A stretch of 64,000 nucleotides of DNA, from assembly GCF_014192745.1 (NCBI RefSeq), contig NZ_JACHYJ010000003.1:186001-250000 (forward strand), in the 5' to 3' direction. Positions within the stretch are counted from its first letter, which is position 1; each line of letters begins with the position of its first letter. The translations under genes and the position numbers were made by a program. The DNA is from Luteimonas sp. RC10. Its GTDB lineage: Bacteria; Pseudomonadota; Gammaproteobacteria; Xanthomonadales; Xanthomonadaceae. Shown piece after piece: positions 44,131 to 52,667 of the stretch. The notes under the pieces were generated by a model. That model saw only the letters and a program-made list of their open reading frames with translations, did no database searches and had not been told where the DNA came from.

Positions 44131-47100
44131 TCAGAACTTGTAGCGGAAGCCCAACTGCAGCGACCACTGCGACACACCGGTGTTGCCGATGCTGTTGGAG
44201 TTGTTGGCGATGGTCGGCGGCTCGACGCGGCTGGGATCGAAGTTGCTGTAGACGTACTTGCCGTCGTAGATCCCGGCGGCGGTCAGCACACGACGGTTGG
44301 CGAAGAAGCCGTAGTCGTAGATGTGACCCCAATCGGAATTGATCAGGTTGCCGACGTTCATGATGTCCAGCCAGATCTCCGACTTGTGGCCGTTGAAGAA
44401 GCCGGGCAGTTCCTGGCTCACACGGATGTCGAAGCTGTTGACCCAGCTGGCGCGACCGCCGTTCTTGTCGACGTGACCGCCACGGTAGCGCTGCAGGTCC
44501 TGGTTCTGCTCCAGCCACTCGAAGAACCGGTTTTCCATCGCCGGATCCGGCGTGAACACGCCCGACGAGCTCAGGCTGCCGAACAGCACGTCGCCCGGTG
44601 CGTTGGGGACGTAGAACAGGTCGTTGCCGCTGCGGCCGTCGCCGTTGGCGTCGTTGGTGAAGACGTAGCTGAAGGGACGACCGGTGCGGCCCTCGTAGAA
44701 CACGCCGACCGAGGTCTTGTAATCACCGAAGAAGTTGTGACGCCAGTTCAACGACGCCGAGAAACGATCGCGGATCTCGTAGCGCGAGGTCGAGGCCACG
44801 TCTTCGTTGGCGTTGAAGATGTAGTTGTAGTTCCAGGTCGAGCTCGCGGTCGAGCTGGTCATGTCGCTGACCGAGTTCGAGTTGGTGAACGTGTAGCCCA
44901 CGTTCCAGGACCAGTGGCCGTCAGGCGACCAGGGCTTTTCCAGCGACAGCGTGAACTGCTGGCTCTCGCCCTTGTCGGTGTTGTCCAGGAAGAACACCTG
45001 ACCGAAATCGGTGTTGCGGCGATAGCGGTTCGAGCCCGAGGTCCAGCTGCGGCCGATGCGCGCCGGGTCGTAGTACATGTCGCGCCCATCGGGGCCCTTG
45101 AAGACCGACTCACCGATGTTGATGCTGCGGTAGAACAGCGCGCTCTTGACCTGGGTGGCCAGCAGTTCGGCCGACGCGACCAGCCCGTACCACGGCAGTT
45201 CGTGGTCGATGGCGAGGTTGGCCTTCCACACCGAGGGCTGCTCGAAGTCGGGGCCGACGAAGTTGACGTTCATCTCGCCGCCGGCGCCCGCGCCGGTCGG
45301 ACGCGTCTGGTCGAGGCCGTTGGGCTCGAACGGCAGCGTGCGCCAGTCGACATCGTCGCCGAGCTCGAGGTCGTAGCGGACGTAGTTCAGGCCGGTGTTG
45401 CTGTAGGCGTTGCCGAACCACACCTGCGGCGAGGTGCCGCGGAACAGGCCGATGCCGCCGCGCAACTGCGTCGGACGCTCGCTGTCGAAGGTGTAGTTGA
45501 AGCCGAAGCGCGGCTGGACCAGCCACTCGTCCTTGCCCAGCGCGTAGCTGTTGTCGTAGCCGAAGGCGTCGAGCGCGGCCTGGTTGAAGCCCGGACGGCC
45601 GCCGACGCTGGGCTTGTCGGCGCGCAGGCCGAAGGTCAGGGTCAGGTTGTTGTTGACGAACCAGGTGTCCTGCACGAACAGGCCCAGTTCCTTGTACTTG
45701 AACGCCGCGCCGACCGAGTCGATGCTCGCGCCCGGCTGCGGGGCGTGCAGCTGGTAGGTGCTCCAGCGCCCACTGGCAAAGTTGCCCTCTTCGAGCAGAC
45801 CGCTCTCGTAGAACTCGTAGGTGCCGTAGGCGTTCTGGACGAACATGTTGTAGACGTCGTTGGTGCTGTAGTCGACGCCGAACTTCAGTTCGTGATCGGC
45901 GAACGAGAGCACGCCGGCGCCGTAGCCGGTCCAGGTCTCGGTCGTGAGCAGGTTCAGCGGGGTGCTGACGTCCTGGCCCATCTGGATGAAGCGCCCGGTC
46001 GGGTTGGCCTCGTCACCCTCGAAGTAGATCTTGATGTTGGCGAGCGTGTTCGGGCTCACGCGCTCGGACGCGTAGTCGCGGTAGGACACCTTGAACTCGG
46101 TCGAGAAATTCTCGCTCCAGTCGCTGAACATCTGCGCGACGTAGTTCTTGATCGACTTTTCCTGCTGGTAGTGCGTCGAGCTCAGGTTGACGATCGTGCC
46201 GCTGGTGGACGGGGTCCGCAGCTGGCTCTGGTCGACCTCGCTGTAGCGGAAGCTGGCGCGATGGTTGTCGGTGATGTTCCAGTCGATCTTGACCGCACGC
46301 TCTTCCATCGTCGTGCTGCCGTCGGTGTCGCCCAGGCCGCCGGCGTCGAAGCCGTGGACGTCACGGGCGATCCGGACCGCCTCGTCGACCTGCGCCTGCG
46401 AGATCGCACCGGTGCCCACGGCGCTGTCGGCCAGGCTCGAGCCCGGCGCCTTCCATTCCTGCTTCTCGTAGTTGGCGAAGAAGAACAGGCGATCCTTCAG
46501 GATCGGGCCGCCGAACGTCACGCCGTAGGTCTGCTCCTTCTCGAAGCCGTCGAACTCGAAGCCCTCGGGATCCTTGCCGAACCAGTCGCCGTCGCGATAG
46601 GCGCCGTAGACCGAACCGCTGAACTCGTTGGTGCCCGACTTGGTGACTGCATCGATCACCGCGCCGGTTGCGCCGGCGATGGTCACGTCGTAGTTGGAGA
46701 TGTCGACGTTGATCGCTTCGAGCGCATCCATGGCGACGGGCTGGCGGCGCGTCGGCAGGTTGTTGTCTTCCAGGCCGAAGGTGTCGCTGACCGACACACC
46801 GTCGACGCGGATCGCGTTGTAGCGCGGGTTCTGACCGCCCACCGAGATCTGGCCGTCCGCCTTGTTGACCTGGGCGACGCGGGGATCGAGACGGATGTAG
46901 TCCTGGATGTTGCCGCCGACCGAGGGCAGCGCCTCGATGACGTCGCGGTTGACGTTGGTGCCGGTGCCCATCTTGGTGGCGCTGAAGACTTCCGAGCCGC
47001 CGCCGATCGCCGTGGCGACCACGGTACCGAGCGTCGTCATGTCGTTGTCCAGCGCGGCGTTGACTGTGCTGATCTGGCTCAGCGACAGGTAGACATTCTC

Positions 47101-47391
47101 TTCGGTCTTGGTGCCCTCGCCCGCCTTGGTGATCGTGATCGTGTACGGACCGCCCACGCGCAGGCCGCGGGCGTTGTAGCGGCCGCTGGCATCGGTGGTG
47201 GCGCGGCTGACCGTGCCCGACTCGGTATGGACGATGGTCACTTCGGCGCCCGTGACGGGCTGGCCGCCAGCGCCCGTGACCTGGCCGCCGACGCCGGCGG
47301 AGGTGCTCTGCGCGAAGGCAGGGGCGGCGGCGAGTGCGACGATCAGGCCCAGCGACAATTTGGAAAGTCGGGCGCGATTCGGGTGTTTCAT
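44131..47391 (-). CDS. Oar-like TonB-dependent outer membrane protein
   Basis: 1086 residues. The signal peptide ends near AAAPAFAQ (about 28). A carboxypeptidase-regulatory-like domain (about 32-110, VTGAGGQPVTGAEVTIVHTE) is followed by a plug with ALPSVGGNIQDYIRLDPRVA, RYNAIRVDGVSVSD and INVDISNYDVTIAGATGAVI. A very large barrel ends in WSLQLGFRYKF. This is the Oar/TonB-receptor-like type described first in Myxococcus and common in xanthomonads, where roles in protein export or peptide uptake are proposed. ATG 47391 has GAGG ten bases upstream. It has no enzyme partner nearby, so the ligand is unknown. Confidence 0.87.
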   Translation of the reverse strand: MKHPNRARLSKLSLGLIVALAAAPAFAQSTSAGVGGQVTGAGGQPVTGAEVTIVHTESGTVSRATTDASGRYNARGLRVGGPYTITITKAGEGTKTEENVYLSLSQISTVNAALDNDMTTLGTVVATAIGGGSEVFSATKMGTGTNVNRDVIEALPSVGGNIQDYIRLDPRVAQVNKADGQISVGGQNPRYNAIRVDGVSVSDTFGLEDNNLPTRRQPVAMDALEAINVDISNYDVTIAGATGAVIDAVTKSGTNEFSGSVYGAYRDGDWFGKDPEGFEFDGFEKEQTYGVTFGGPILKDRLFFFANYEKQEWKAPGSSLADSAVGTGAISQAQVDEAVRIARDVHGFDAGGLGDTDGSTTMEERAVKIDWNITDNHRASFRYSEVDQSQLRTPSTSGTIVNLSSTHYQQEKSIKNYVAQMFSDWSENFSTEFKVSYRDYASERVSPNTLANIKIYFEGDEANPTGRFIQMGQDVSTPLNLLTTETWTGYGAGVLSFADHELKFGVDYSTNDVYNMFVQNAYGTYEFYESGLLEEGNFASGRWSTYQLHAPQPGASIDSVGAAFKYKELGLFVQDTWFVNNNLTLTFGLRADKPSVGGRPGFNQAALDAFGYDNSYALGKDEWLVQPRFGFNYTFDSERPTQLRGGIGLFRGTSPQVWFGNAYSNTGLNYVRYDLELGDDVDWRTLPFEPNGLDQTRPTGAGAGGEMNVNFVGPDFEQPSVWKANLAIDHELPWYGLVASAELLATQVKSALFYRSINIGESVFKGPDGRDMYYDPARIGRSWTSGSNRYRRNTDFGQVFFLDNTDKGESQQFTLSLEKPWSPDGHWSWNVGYTFTNSNSVSDMTSSTASSTWNYNYIFNANEDVASTSRYEIRDRFSASLNWRHNFFGDYKTSVGVFYEGRTGRPFSYVFTNDANGDGRSGNDLFYVPNAPGDVLFGSLSSSGVFTPDPAMENRFFEWLEQNQDLQRYRGGHVDKNGGRASWVNSFDIRVSQELPGFFNGHKSEIWLDIMNVGNLINSDWGHIYDYGFFANRRVLTAAGIYDGKYVYSNFDPSRVEPPTIANNSNSIGNTGVSQWSLQLGFRYKF

Positions 47392-47602
47392 GGGTGGTTA
47401 GCCTCGATGCGTGGATAGCGGCGCGCGCCTTGCGGCGCGGCGACGGTCAGGTCGGTAAGCGAGTGGGGTCCCCTGCCACGGCGCGCGCTACCGCGCGAGT
47501 GGTTAAGAACAGGTTAACACGGTAGCGGGGCTCAGTGACAGTGCCATGACACTGGACCGATCCCGCAAACGGCTGAATCCGTTGGCTTTTCCCGGATACA
47601 GC

Positions 47603-47626
47603 GCGACGGGCCGGACCGCCCGTCGC
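47603..47626. terminator. Hairpin downstream of marC
   Basis: A perfect 9-bp stem, GCGACGGGC (47603-47611) with GCCCGTCGC (47618-47626), 23 bp past the marC stop and without a T-run. The rest of the 258-bp gap (47392-47649) should hold the promoter of the Oar-like gene. I see no gene in it. Confidence 0.45.
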
Positions 47627-47649
47627 GATCCGGTCACATCGCAGGCGCT

Positions 47650-48249
47650 TCAGACGGCGGGTGCGTCGCGCAGGAAGCCGACGATGCCGTCGAGCAGCAT
47701 CTGCACCGAGATCGCCACCAGCAGCATGCCCATCAGCCGCTCCAGGGCGGTCAGCGCGCGGGCGCCGAGCAGCTTGTAGAGATAGGTGGCCGAGAACAGG
47801 ATCGCGGCGGTCGCGCCCCAGGCGATCAGCAGCGCCAGGCTCCACTCGCCCAGCCGGTCGGGCTCGTTGCTGCCCATCAGCATCACCGCGGCCATGCCCG
47901 AGGGGCCGGCGACCAGTGGGATCGCCATCGGCACGATGAAAGGTTCACCGTCGGGGATCTCGCCCATCAACCCGCCGGTCGGCGGAAAGATCATGCGGAT
48001 GCCGATCAGGAACAGCACGATGCCACCGGCGATCGCGACCGACTCCTGGCGCAGATGCATGATCTCCAGCGCGTACTTGCCGCCCCACAGGAACAGCATC
48101 AGCACCAGCAGCGCGATCAGCAGTTCGCGCGCGAGCACCACGCGCTGGCGCTGCGGCGTGAGTCGCCGCAGCATGCTCAGAAACACCGGGATGTTGCCCA
48201 GCGGATCGAGGATCAGGAACAGCAGCAGTGCGGCCGAGGCGACGGTCAT
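47650..48249 (-). CDS. MarC family integral membrane protein
   Basis: 199 residues with about six membrane segments and family motifs LFLILDPLGNIPVFLSML at the N-terminus, FLIGIRMIFPP, and PMAIPLVAGPSGMAAVMLMG in the middle. The family (MarC, YhgN) was once tied to antibiotic resistance, but that role was withdrawn; its transport function is unknown. ATG 48249 overlaps the SDR stop by ATGA, making it third in a grx-SDR-marC operon. Confidence 0.87.
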   Translation of the reverse strand: MTVASAALLLFLILDPLGNIPVFLSMLRRLTPQRQRVVLARELLIALLVLMLFLWGGKYALEIMHLRQESVAIAGGIVLFLIGIRMIFPPTGGLMGEIPDGEPFIVPMAIPLVAGPSGMAAVMLMGSNEPDRLGEWSLALLIAWGATAAILFSATYLYKLLGARALTALERLMGMLLVAISVQMLLDGIVGFLRDAPAV

Positions 48250-49004
48250 GCGGCAGCTCCGTCGGGCGACCAGACCTGGCCGCGATGGGCGGCGCCGGCC
48301 GCCGACAGCAAGGTGACGCAATGCGGCGCGACGCGCGCCGGGTCCTGCGCCAGCCGATCGTCCTCTTCCACATGCGCGCGGCTGCGCAAGCCAGTGCGCA
48401 TCGGCGGCGGAGACAGGCCGCTCACGCGCACCGGCGAATTGGCGAGCTCGGCATGGAGCATGCGCACCAGCGTTTCCAGGCCCGCTTGGGCGACGCCATA
48501 GCCGCCCCAGTAGGCGCCGCCGGTGCGGGCCGGCGAATCGATCGCGAACACCACCGCGCTGTCGGCCGCCCGGCGCAGCAACGGCAGGCAAGCCTGGGTC
48601 AGCCACCAGCGCGCAGTAAGGTTGACGTGCAGCGCACGCGCGAACGCCGCCGGATCGGTGTGCTCGAGCGGGGTCAGCCCGGAGAATTGGGCCGCCACGT
48701 GCAGCACCCCGTCCAGGCGGCCGGTGTCGGCCTCGATGCGCTCGGCCATCTGCGCGTAGTCGTCGGGCCCCGCACCTTCGAGATCGAGCGGATACAGCGC
48801 CGGCGCCGGGCCGTGCCCCTGCAGCCGGTCGTGCAGCCGGTTCAGGCGCGGCACCTTGCGGCCGAGCAGCACCAGCGAGGCACCGGCCTGGGCACACGCC
48901 ATCGCCGCAGCCTCGCCCAGGCCGCCATGGGCGCCGACGATCAGGATCGTGCGCCCGGCGAGCGCGGCAGGGCGCACGGGAATGTCCAGCACCGGCGCGC
49001 TCAC
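48246..49004 (-). CDS. SDR family protein with altered catalytic motif (YxxxQ)
   Basis: 252 residues of the short-chain dehydrogenase/reductase fold, close to the YciK type. The nucleotide-binding loop is VGAHGGLGEAAA. The NAG-like region is VLHVAAQFSG. A Ser157-Tyr169 pair fits the catalytic spacing, but the expected Lys in YxxxK is Gln173 (YGVAQ, codon CAA). Since that Lys positions the nicotinamide ribose and lowers the Tyr pKa, ordinary reductase activity is doubtful. It overlaps both grx and marC by four bases, so it is made together with them. Confidence 0.82.
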   Translation of the reverse strand: MSAPVLDIPVRPAALAGRTILIVGAHGGLGEAAAMACAQAGASLVLLGRKVPRLNRLHDRLQGHGPAPALYPLDLEGAGPDDYAQMAERIEADTGRLDGVLHVAAQFSGLTPLEHTDPAAFARALHVNLTARWWLTQACLPLLRRAADSAVVFAIDSPARTGGAYWGGYGVAQAGLETLVRMLHAELANSPVRVSGLSPPPMRTGLRSRAHVEEDDRLAQDPARVAPHCVTLLSAAGAAHRGQVWSPDGAAA

Positions 49005-49321
49005 GGCTTGAGCACCTCGGCCAGGATGCGGGCCAGCTCGCCCGATTCGTGCAGCTCAAGCGTGATGTCGCAGCCGCCGATCAGCTCGCCGCGGACGAAC
49101 AACTGCGGGAAGGTCGGCCAGTTCGAGAACCGGGGCAGATTGGCGCGGATCTCCGGCTCCTCGAGCACGTTGACGGTGCGGAAATCATGCGCCCCGGCCG
49201 CGGCCAGGGCGTCGGCCGTGCGCGCAGAATGGCCGCACATCGGGAACTGCGGGGTCCCTTTCATGAACAGCACGACGGCATGGCCGTCGATTTCGGCCTG
49301 GATGCGTTCGAGGATCGACAC
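49001..49321 (-). CDS. grxD: Grx4-type monothiol glutaredoxin with CGHS motif
   Basis: 106 residues of the monothiol glutaredoxin family that carries or senses [2Fe-2S] clusters with glutathione. The context residues are normal: VLFMKGTPQFPMCG, NWPTFPQLFVRGELIGGCDI and the C-terminal helix. The active motif, however, reads Cys29-Gly-His-Ser (CGHS) instead of CGFS, with the codon CAT for His31. It is first in the grx-SDR-marC operon, with ATGA overlap downstream. It is divergent from a SOD homologue by 116 bp. Confidence 0.9.
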   Translation of the reverse strand: MSILERIQAEIDGHAVVLFMKGTPQFPMCGHSARTADALAAAGAHDFRTVNVLEEPEIRANLPRFSNWPTFPQLFVRGELIGGCDITLELHESGELARILAEVLKP

Positions 49322-49437
49322 GAGGCGACTCCGAAAGGGGCGCGTCGCCAGCAGTGGCGGCGACGGTCGGGGTTAGAATCCGCCCATTCTATCGCGTCGC
49401 ACCCGACGCCATCGCCCCACGGAGCTGTCCGCGCCCC

Positions 49438-50025
49438 ATGCCTGTCGAATTCGCCGCCCTGCCCTACGATCGCACCGCGCTCGAACCGCACCTGTCCGGC
49501 GAGACGCTGGACCAGCATCACGGCCGGCATCAGCTCGCGCACATCGAGCGCGTCAACGCGCTGGTGGCGGGCACCGATCTGGCCGAGGCGCCGTTGGAGG
49601 CGATCGTGCGCAAGGCGCATGGTGAGCTGTTCGACCATGCCGCGCAGGCCTGGAACAACGCCTTCTATTGGCATTCGCTCAAGCCCGCGGCGGCCGGCGG
49701 CGGCGCGCCGAAGGGCAAGCTGGCGGAGGCGATCGCGCGCGACTTCGGCGATGTCGCCACGCTGCGCAGTCGCTTCGACACGTTGGCCCAGCGCCACTTC
49801 GGCGCCGGCTGGGCATGGTTGCTGCAGCGTCGCGACGGCCGCCTGGGCCTGGCGGTCACCGCCAATGCGGCAACGCCGCTCACCGGCGAGGACACCCCGC
49901 TGCTGGCCGCCTCGCTGTGGGAGCACGCCTGGTATCTCGATTACCGCGACAACCGCCAGCGCTACCTCGACGCGTTCTGGCAACTCGTCAGTTGGGACAG
50001 TGTCGCGGCACGGTTGCGCGGCTAG
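49438..50025 (+). CDS. Fe/Mn superoxide dismutase homologue lacking two metal ligands
   Basis: 195 residues aligning end to end with E. coli SodB (MPVEFAALPY start, AAQAWNNAFYW, FGAGWAWLL, SLWEHAWYLDYRDN). Of the four metal ligands only two remain: His27 and His163. The second His is Asn74 (WNN instead of WNH) and the Asp is Ser159 (SLWEH instead of DVWEH). The gateway Tyr equivalent is His35 (QLAHI instead of QTYV). All three substitutions are clear at codon level. The fold and length are intact with no frameshift, so it is probably a stable protein without normal dismutase activity. It is divergent from the CGHS glutaredoxin operon. Confidence 0.85.
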   Translation: MPVEFAALPYDRTALEPHLSGETLDQHHGRHQLAHIERVNALVAGTDLAEAPLEAIVRKAHGELFDHAAQAWNNAFYWHSLKPAAAGGGAPKGKLAEAIARDFGDVATLRSRFDTLAQRHFGAGWAWLLQRRDGRLGLAVTANAATPLTGEDTPLLAASLWEHAWYLDYRDNRQRYLDAFWQLVSWDSVAARLRG

Positions 50026-50090
50026 CCACAAGACGATGACGCCGGCGCCGTCCGCTTGCGGATAATGCGCCTCCCTGCCGAGATGCCCCG

Positions 50091-51032
50091 ATGACGCCCA
50101 CCGCCAGAGCCCAGTGGCAGATCCACCTGTGTGTGCTGCTGTGGGGCTTCACTGCAATCCTCGGCAAGCTGATCACCCTGCCCGCGTTGCCGCTGGTGTG
50201 GTGGCGGATGCTGCTGGTGGCGGGCACCTTGCTGTTGCTGCCCCGCGTCTGGCGCGGGCTGCGCGCGCTGCCTGGTCGTCTGCTGCTGGCCTATTCGGGG
50301 GTCGGCGCGCTGGTTGCGCTGCATTGGCTGACCTTCTACGGCGCGGTCAAGCTGGCCAATGCCTCGGTCGCGGCAACCTGCATGGCGCTGGCGACGGTGT
50401 TCGTGGCGCTGATCGAGCCGCTGGTCGCGCGCAGCCGCTTTTCCTGGCGCGAGCTGGCCCTGGGCCTGGCGGTACTGCCGGGCGTGGCGCTGGTCGTGGG
50501 CGGCGTGCCGGACGGCATGCGGATGGGGATCGCGGTTGGCGCCCTGTCGGCGCTGTTCGTGGCGTGTTTCGGCGCGATGAACAAGCGCCTGGTCGAGCGC
50601 GCCGACCCGCTCACGGTCACCGCGCTTGAACTGGGGGCTGGCACCTTGACGCTGACCCTGCTCGCGCCGCTGATGCCGCTGCTGTTCCCGGCGTTCGCGG
50701 GCAGCCTGCTGACCCTGCCCAGCGCCCAGGACGGCGCCTGGCTGCTGCTGCTCGCGTTTGCCTGCACGCTGTTGCCGTTCGCGCTGTCGCTGGTCGCGCT
50801 GCGCCATATGAGCGCATTCGCCGCGCAACTGGCGGTCAATCTCGAACCGGTCTATGCGATCGCGCTGGCCATCGTGCTGCTGGGCGAGCAGCGCGAGCTC
50901 GCACCGGGCTTCTATGCCGGGGTTGCGATCATCCTCGCAGCGGTGCTGGTGTATCCGATGCTGGCGCGCCCGCGCCGGATCGTGCATGCCGAGAACATCG
51001 GCACCGGCGAGGCGAAGTCGATCACCCGCTGA
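50091..51032 (+). CDS. EamA/DMT family transporter
   Basis: 313 residues with ten predicted membrane segments formed by two EamA repeats (for example LCVLLWGFTAILGKLITLPA and ALFVACFGAMNKRLVERADP). The family exports small metabolites such as amino acids or nucleosides. RhaT-like and PecM-like relatives cannot be told apart here. ATG 50091 is 65 bp after the SOD homologue and on the same strand. Its last 11 bases overlap the end of the convergent GGDEF gene. Confidence 0.85.
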   Translation: MTPTARAQWQIHLCVLLWGFTAILGKLITLPALPLVWWRMLLVAGTLLLLPRVWRGLRALPGRLLLAYSGVGALVALHWLTFYGAVKLANASVAATCMALATVFVALIEPLVARSRFSWRELALGLAVLPGVALVVGGVPDGMRMGIAVGALSALFVACFGAMNKRLVERADPLTVTALELGAGTLTLTLLAPLMPLLFPAFAGSLLTLPSAQDGAWLLLLAFACTLLPFALSLVALRHMSAFAAQLAVNLEPVYAIALAIVLLGEQRELAPGFYAGVAIILAAVLVYPMLARPRRIVHAENIGTGEAKSITR

Positions 51033-52116
51033 GCGCGGCCGCGCCGCTGGGCAGCGCGCAGACCCGGTTGCGGCCGCTGCGCTTGGCCTGATACAGCGCG
51101 GCATCGGCGCGCGACAGCAGCGCAGCCGCATTATCGTCGTCGGCGAGATCGGCCACGCCGATGCTGACCGTCAGGGCGAAGGGCGATGGCATCGCCGCGA
51201 CCGAGACACGCATCGCGTCACAGACCTCGACCGCCTGCGCCAGAGTGCACCCGGGCAGCAGGCGAACGAACTCCTCGCCGCCGAGCCGAGCGATGCGACC
51301 GCGCGCGGCCTCGGTTTGCCGCAGCAGCCCGCCGAGCAGTTGCAGCACCCGGTCGCCCTCGGCATGGCCGTAGGCATCGTTGATCGCCTTGAAGTGGTCG
51401 ATGTCCACGACCGCGATCGACAAGGGCGCGCCCTGCGCATGCGCCTGCGCGATCGCCTGCTCGAGCGTGCAGGCAAAGCCGCGCCGGTTGGCCAGCCCAG
51501 TGAGCGGATCGGTGGCCGATTGCTCGGCGAGGTCGGCGTTCTGCAGCTCCAGCGCCTGCTGGTACTGCAGCAACTGCTGCTCGTACCAGGCCCGCTCCTC
51601 GAGTTGCAGATGCAGCGCGCCGCTGACGCGGTGCAGTTCCATCAGGCGCGAGGCCTGGCGCGACAGCGCCTCGAGCGCCTCGCGCTGGGGCGCATCGAGC
51701 GCGCGCGGATGGGCATCGACGATGCACAGTGCCCCCAGTGCATGTCCGTCGGCCGAGCGCAGGGGCGCGCCGGCATAGAAGCGCACCCCCGGCGCCCCGG
51801 TGACCATCGGCAGGTCGCGGAACCGCGGATCGCGCCTCGCGTCCTCCACCACCAGGGTCTCATCGGGCGTCAGGATCGTCTGCGCGCAGAACGAGTCGTC
51901 GCGTGGCGTCTCGACTGCCTCGATGCCGGTCACCGCCTTGACCCACTGCCGGTCGCGGTCGACCAGGGTGATCGCGGCGATCGGGGCATTGCAGATCGCG
52001 GCGGCGATCCGCACCAGGTCGTCGTAGGCGGCCTCGCGCGGCGTGTCGAGGATGCGATAGGCGTCGAGCGCGGCCTGGCGCTCGGCTTCGTTCGCCGGCC
52101 GGTCGGGGCGGATCAT
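51022..52116 (-). CDS. GAF-GGDEF diguanylate cyclase
   Basis: 364 residues. An N-terminal GAF domain (about 20-165, ICNAPIAAITLVDRDRQWVK, DDSFCAQTIL) precedes a coiled-coil linker (about 175-210) and a GGDEF domain. The active-site sequence is RLGGEEF, so cyclase activity that makes c-di-GMP from GTP is expected. No RxxD inhibitory site precedes it, so product inhibition is unlikely. It lacks membrane segments and should be a cytosolic sensor. ATG 52116 gives the usual start IRPDRPANEAERQAALDAYR. Its end overlaps the convergent transporter. Confidence 0.9.
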   Translation of the reverse strand: MIRPDRPANEAERQAALDAYRILDTPREAAYDDLVRIAAAICNAPIAAITLVDRDRQWVKAVTGIEAVETPRDDSFCAQTILTPDETLVVEDARRDPRFRDLPMVTGAPGVRFYAGAPLRSADGHALGALCIVDAHPRALDAPQREALEALSRQASRLMELHRVSGALHLQLEERAWYEQQLLQYQQALELQNADLAEQSATDPLTGLANRRGFACTLEQAIAQAHAQGAPLSIAVVDIDHFKAINDAYGHAEGDRVLQLLGGLLRQTEAARGRIARLGGEEFVRLLPGCTLAQAVEVCDAMRVSVAAMPSPFALTVSIGVADLADDDNAAALLSRADAALYQAKRSGRNRVCALPSGAAALSG

Positions 52117-52310
52117 GCCGCCGCAATCCTGACCACAGTGGCGAGAGAATCGAACATCGAGGACTCCCGAGCATTCCGTTGCTGGCACCCTAGCGCAGCC
52201 CGTGCAAGCCGATGTCGACGGCCGCGGACGATGGGCGCTCGCGCACGGCAATCGCTGCTCGCATGGCCACCCGCGCATGACGATAATGACCGCCCGTCCG
52301 GAGGATCCCG

Positions 52311-52532
52311 ATGCCCGCACCCGTCGAATTCCAGCTCGAAGGCGAGCATGTCGAACTCAACCAGTTGCTCAAGCTCGAGGGGCTGTGCGAGAGCGGCGGC
52401 GCGGGCAAGGTGCTGGTCGCCAGCGGTGCGGTGCGCGTGGATGGCGCGGTCGAACTGCGCAAGACCTGCAAGATCCGCGCGGGCCAGACGGTGCAAGTCG
52501 GCGATCACACGATCCGCGTGGTCGCCGCCTGA
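52311..52532 (+). CDS. Small S4-domain RNA-binding protein (YbcJ-like)
   Basis: 73 residues consisting of one S4-like RNA-binding fold: FQLEGEHVELNQLLKLEGLC then GGAGKVLVASGAVRVDGAVE, with C-terminal GDHTIRVV. It matches E. coli YbcJ in size and layout. GGAGG lies six bases before ATG 52311. The role is unknown, probably structured RNA or ribosome binding. Confidence 0.85.
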   Translation: MPAPVEFQLEGEHVELNQLLKLEGLCESGGAGKVLVASGAVRVDGAVELRKTCKIRAGQTVQVGDHTIRVVAA

Positions 52533-52667
52533 GCGTGCGATGCCGCAAGCCGCCGGCACGCGGACCAGGCCAGGCATAACAGGACCGCAGAACGCGCCAG
52601 CGCATTGGCCAGCCAGCACGCACGCGGCCAACTGCTGCGTGGGCGCTGCCTGGGCCGGGCGGTCGCG

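Noticed and set aside
44323-47418. 1031-codon plus-strand frame over the Oar-like receptor
   Set aside because: It is repetitive Val/Ala/Asp/Arg text without domains, while the minus strand has a complete, recognisable protein.
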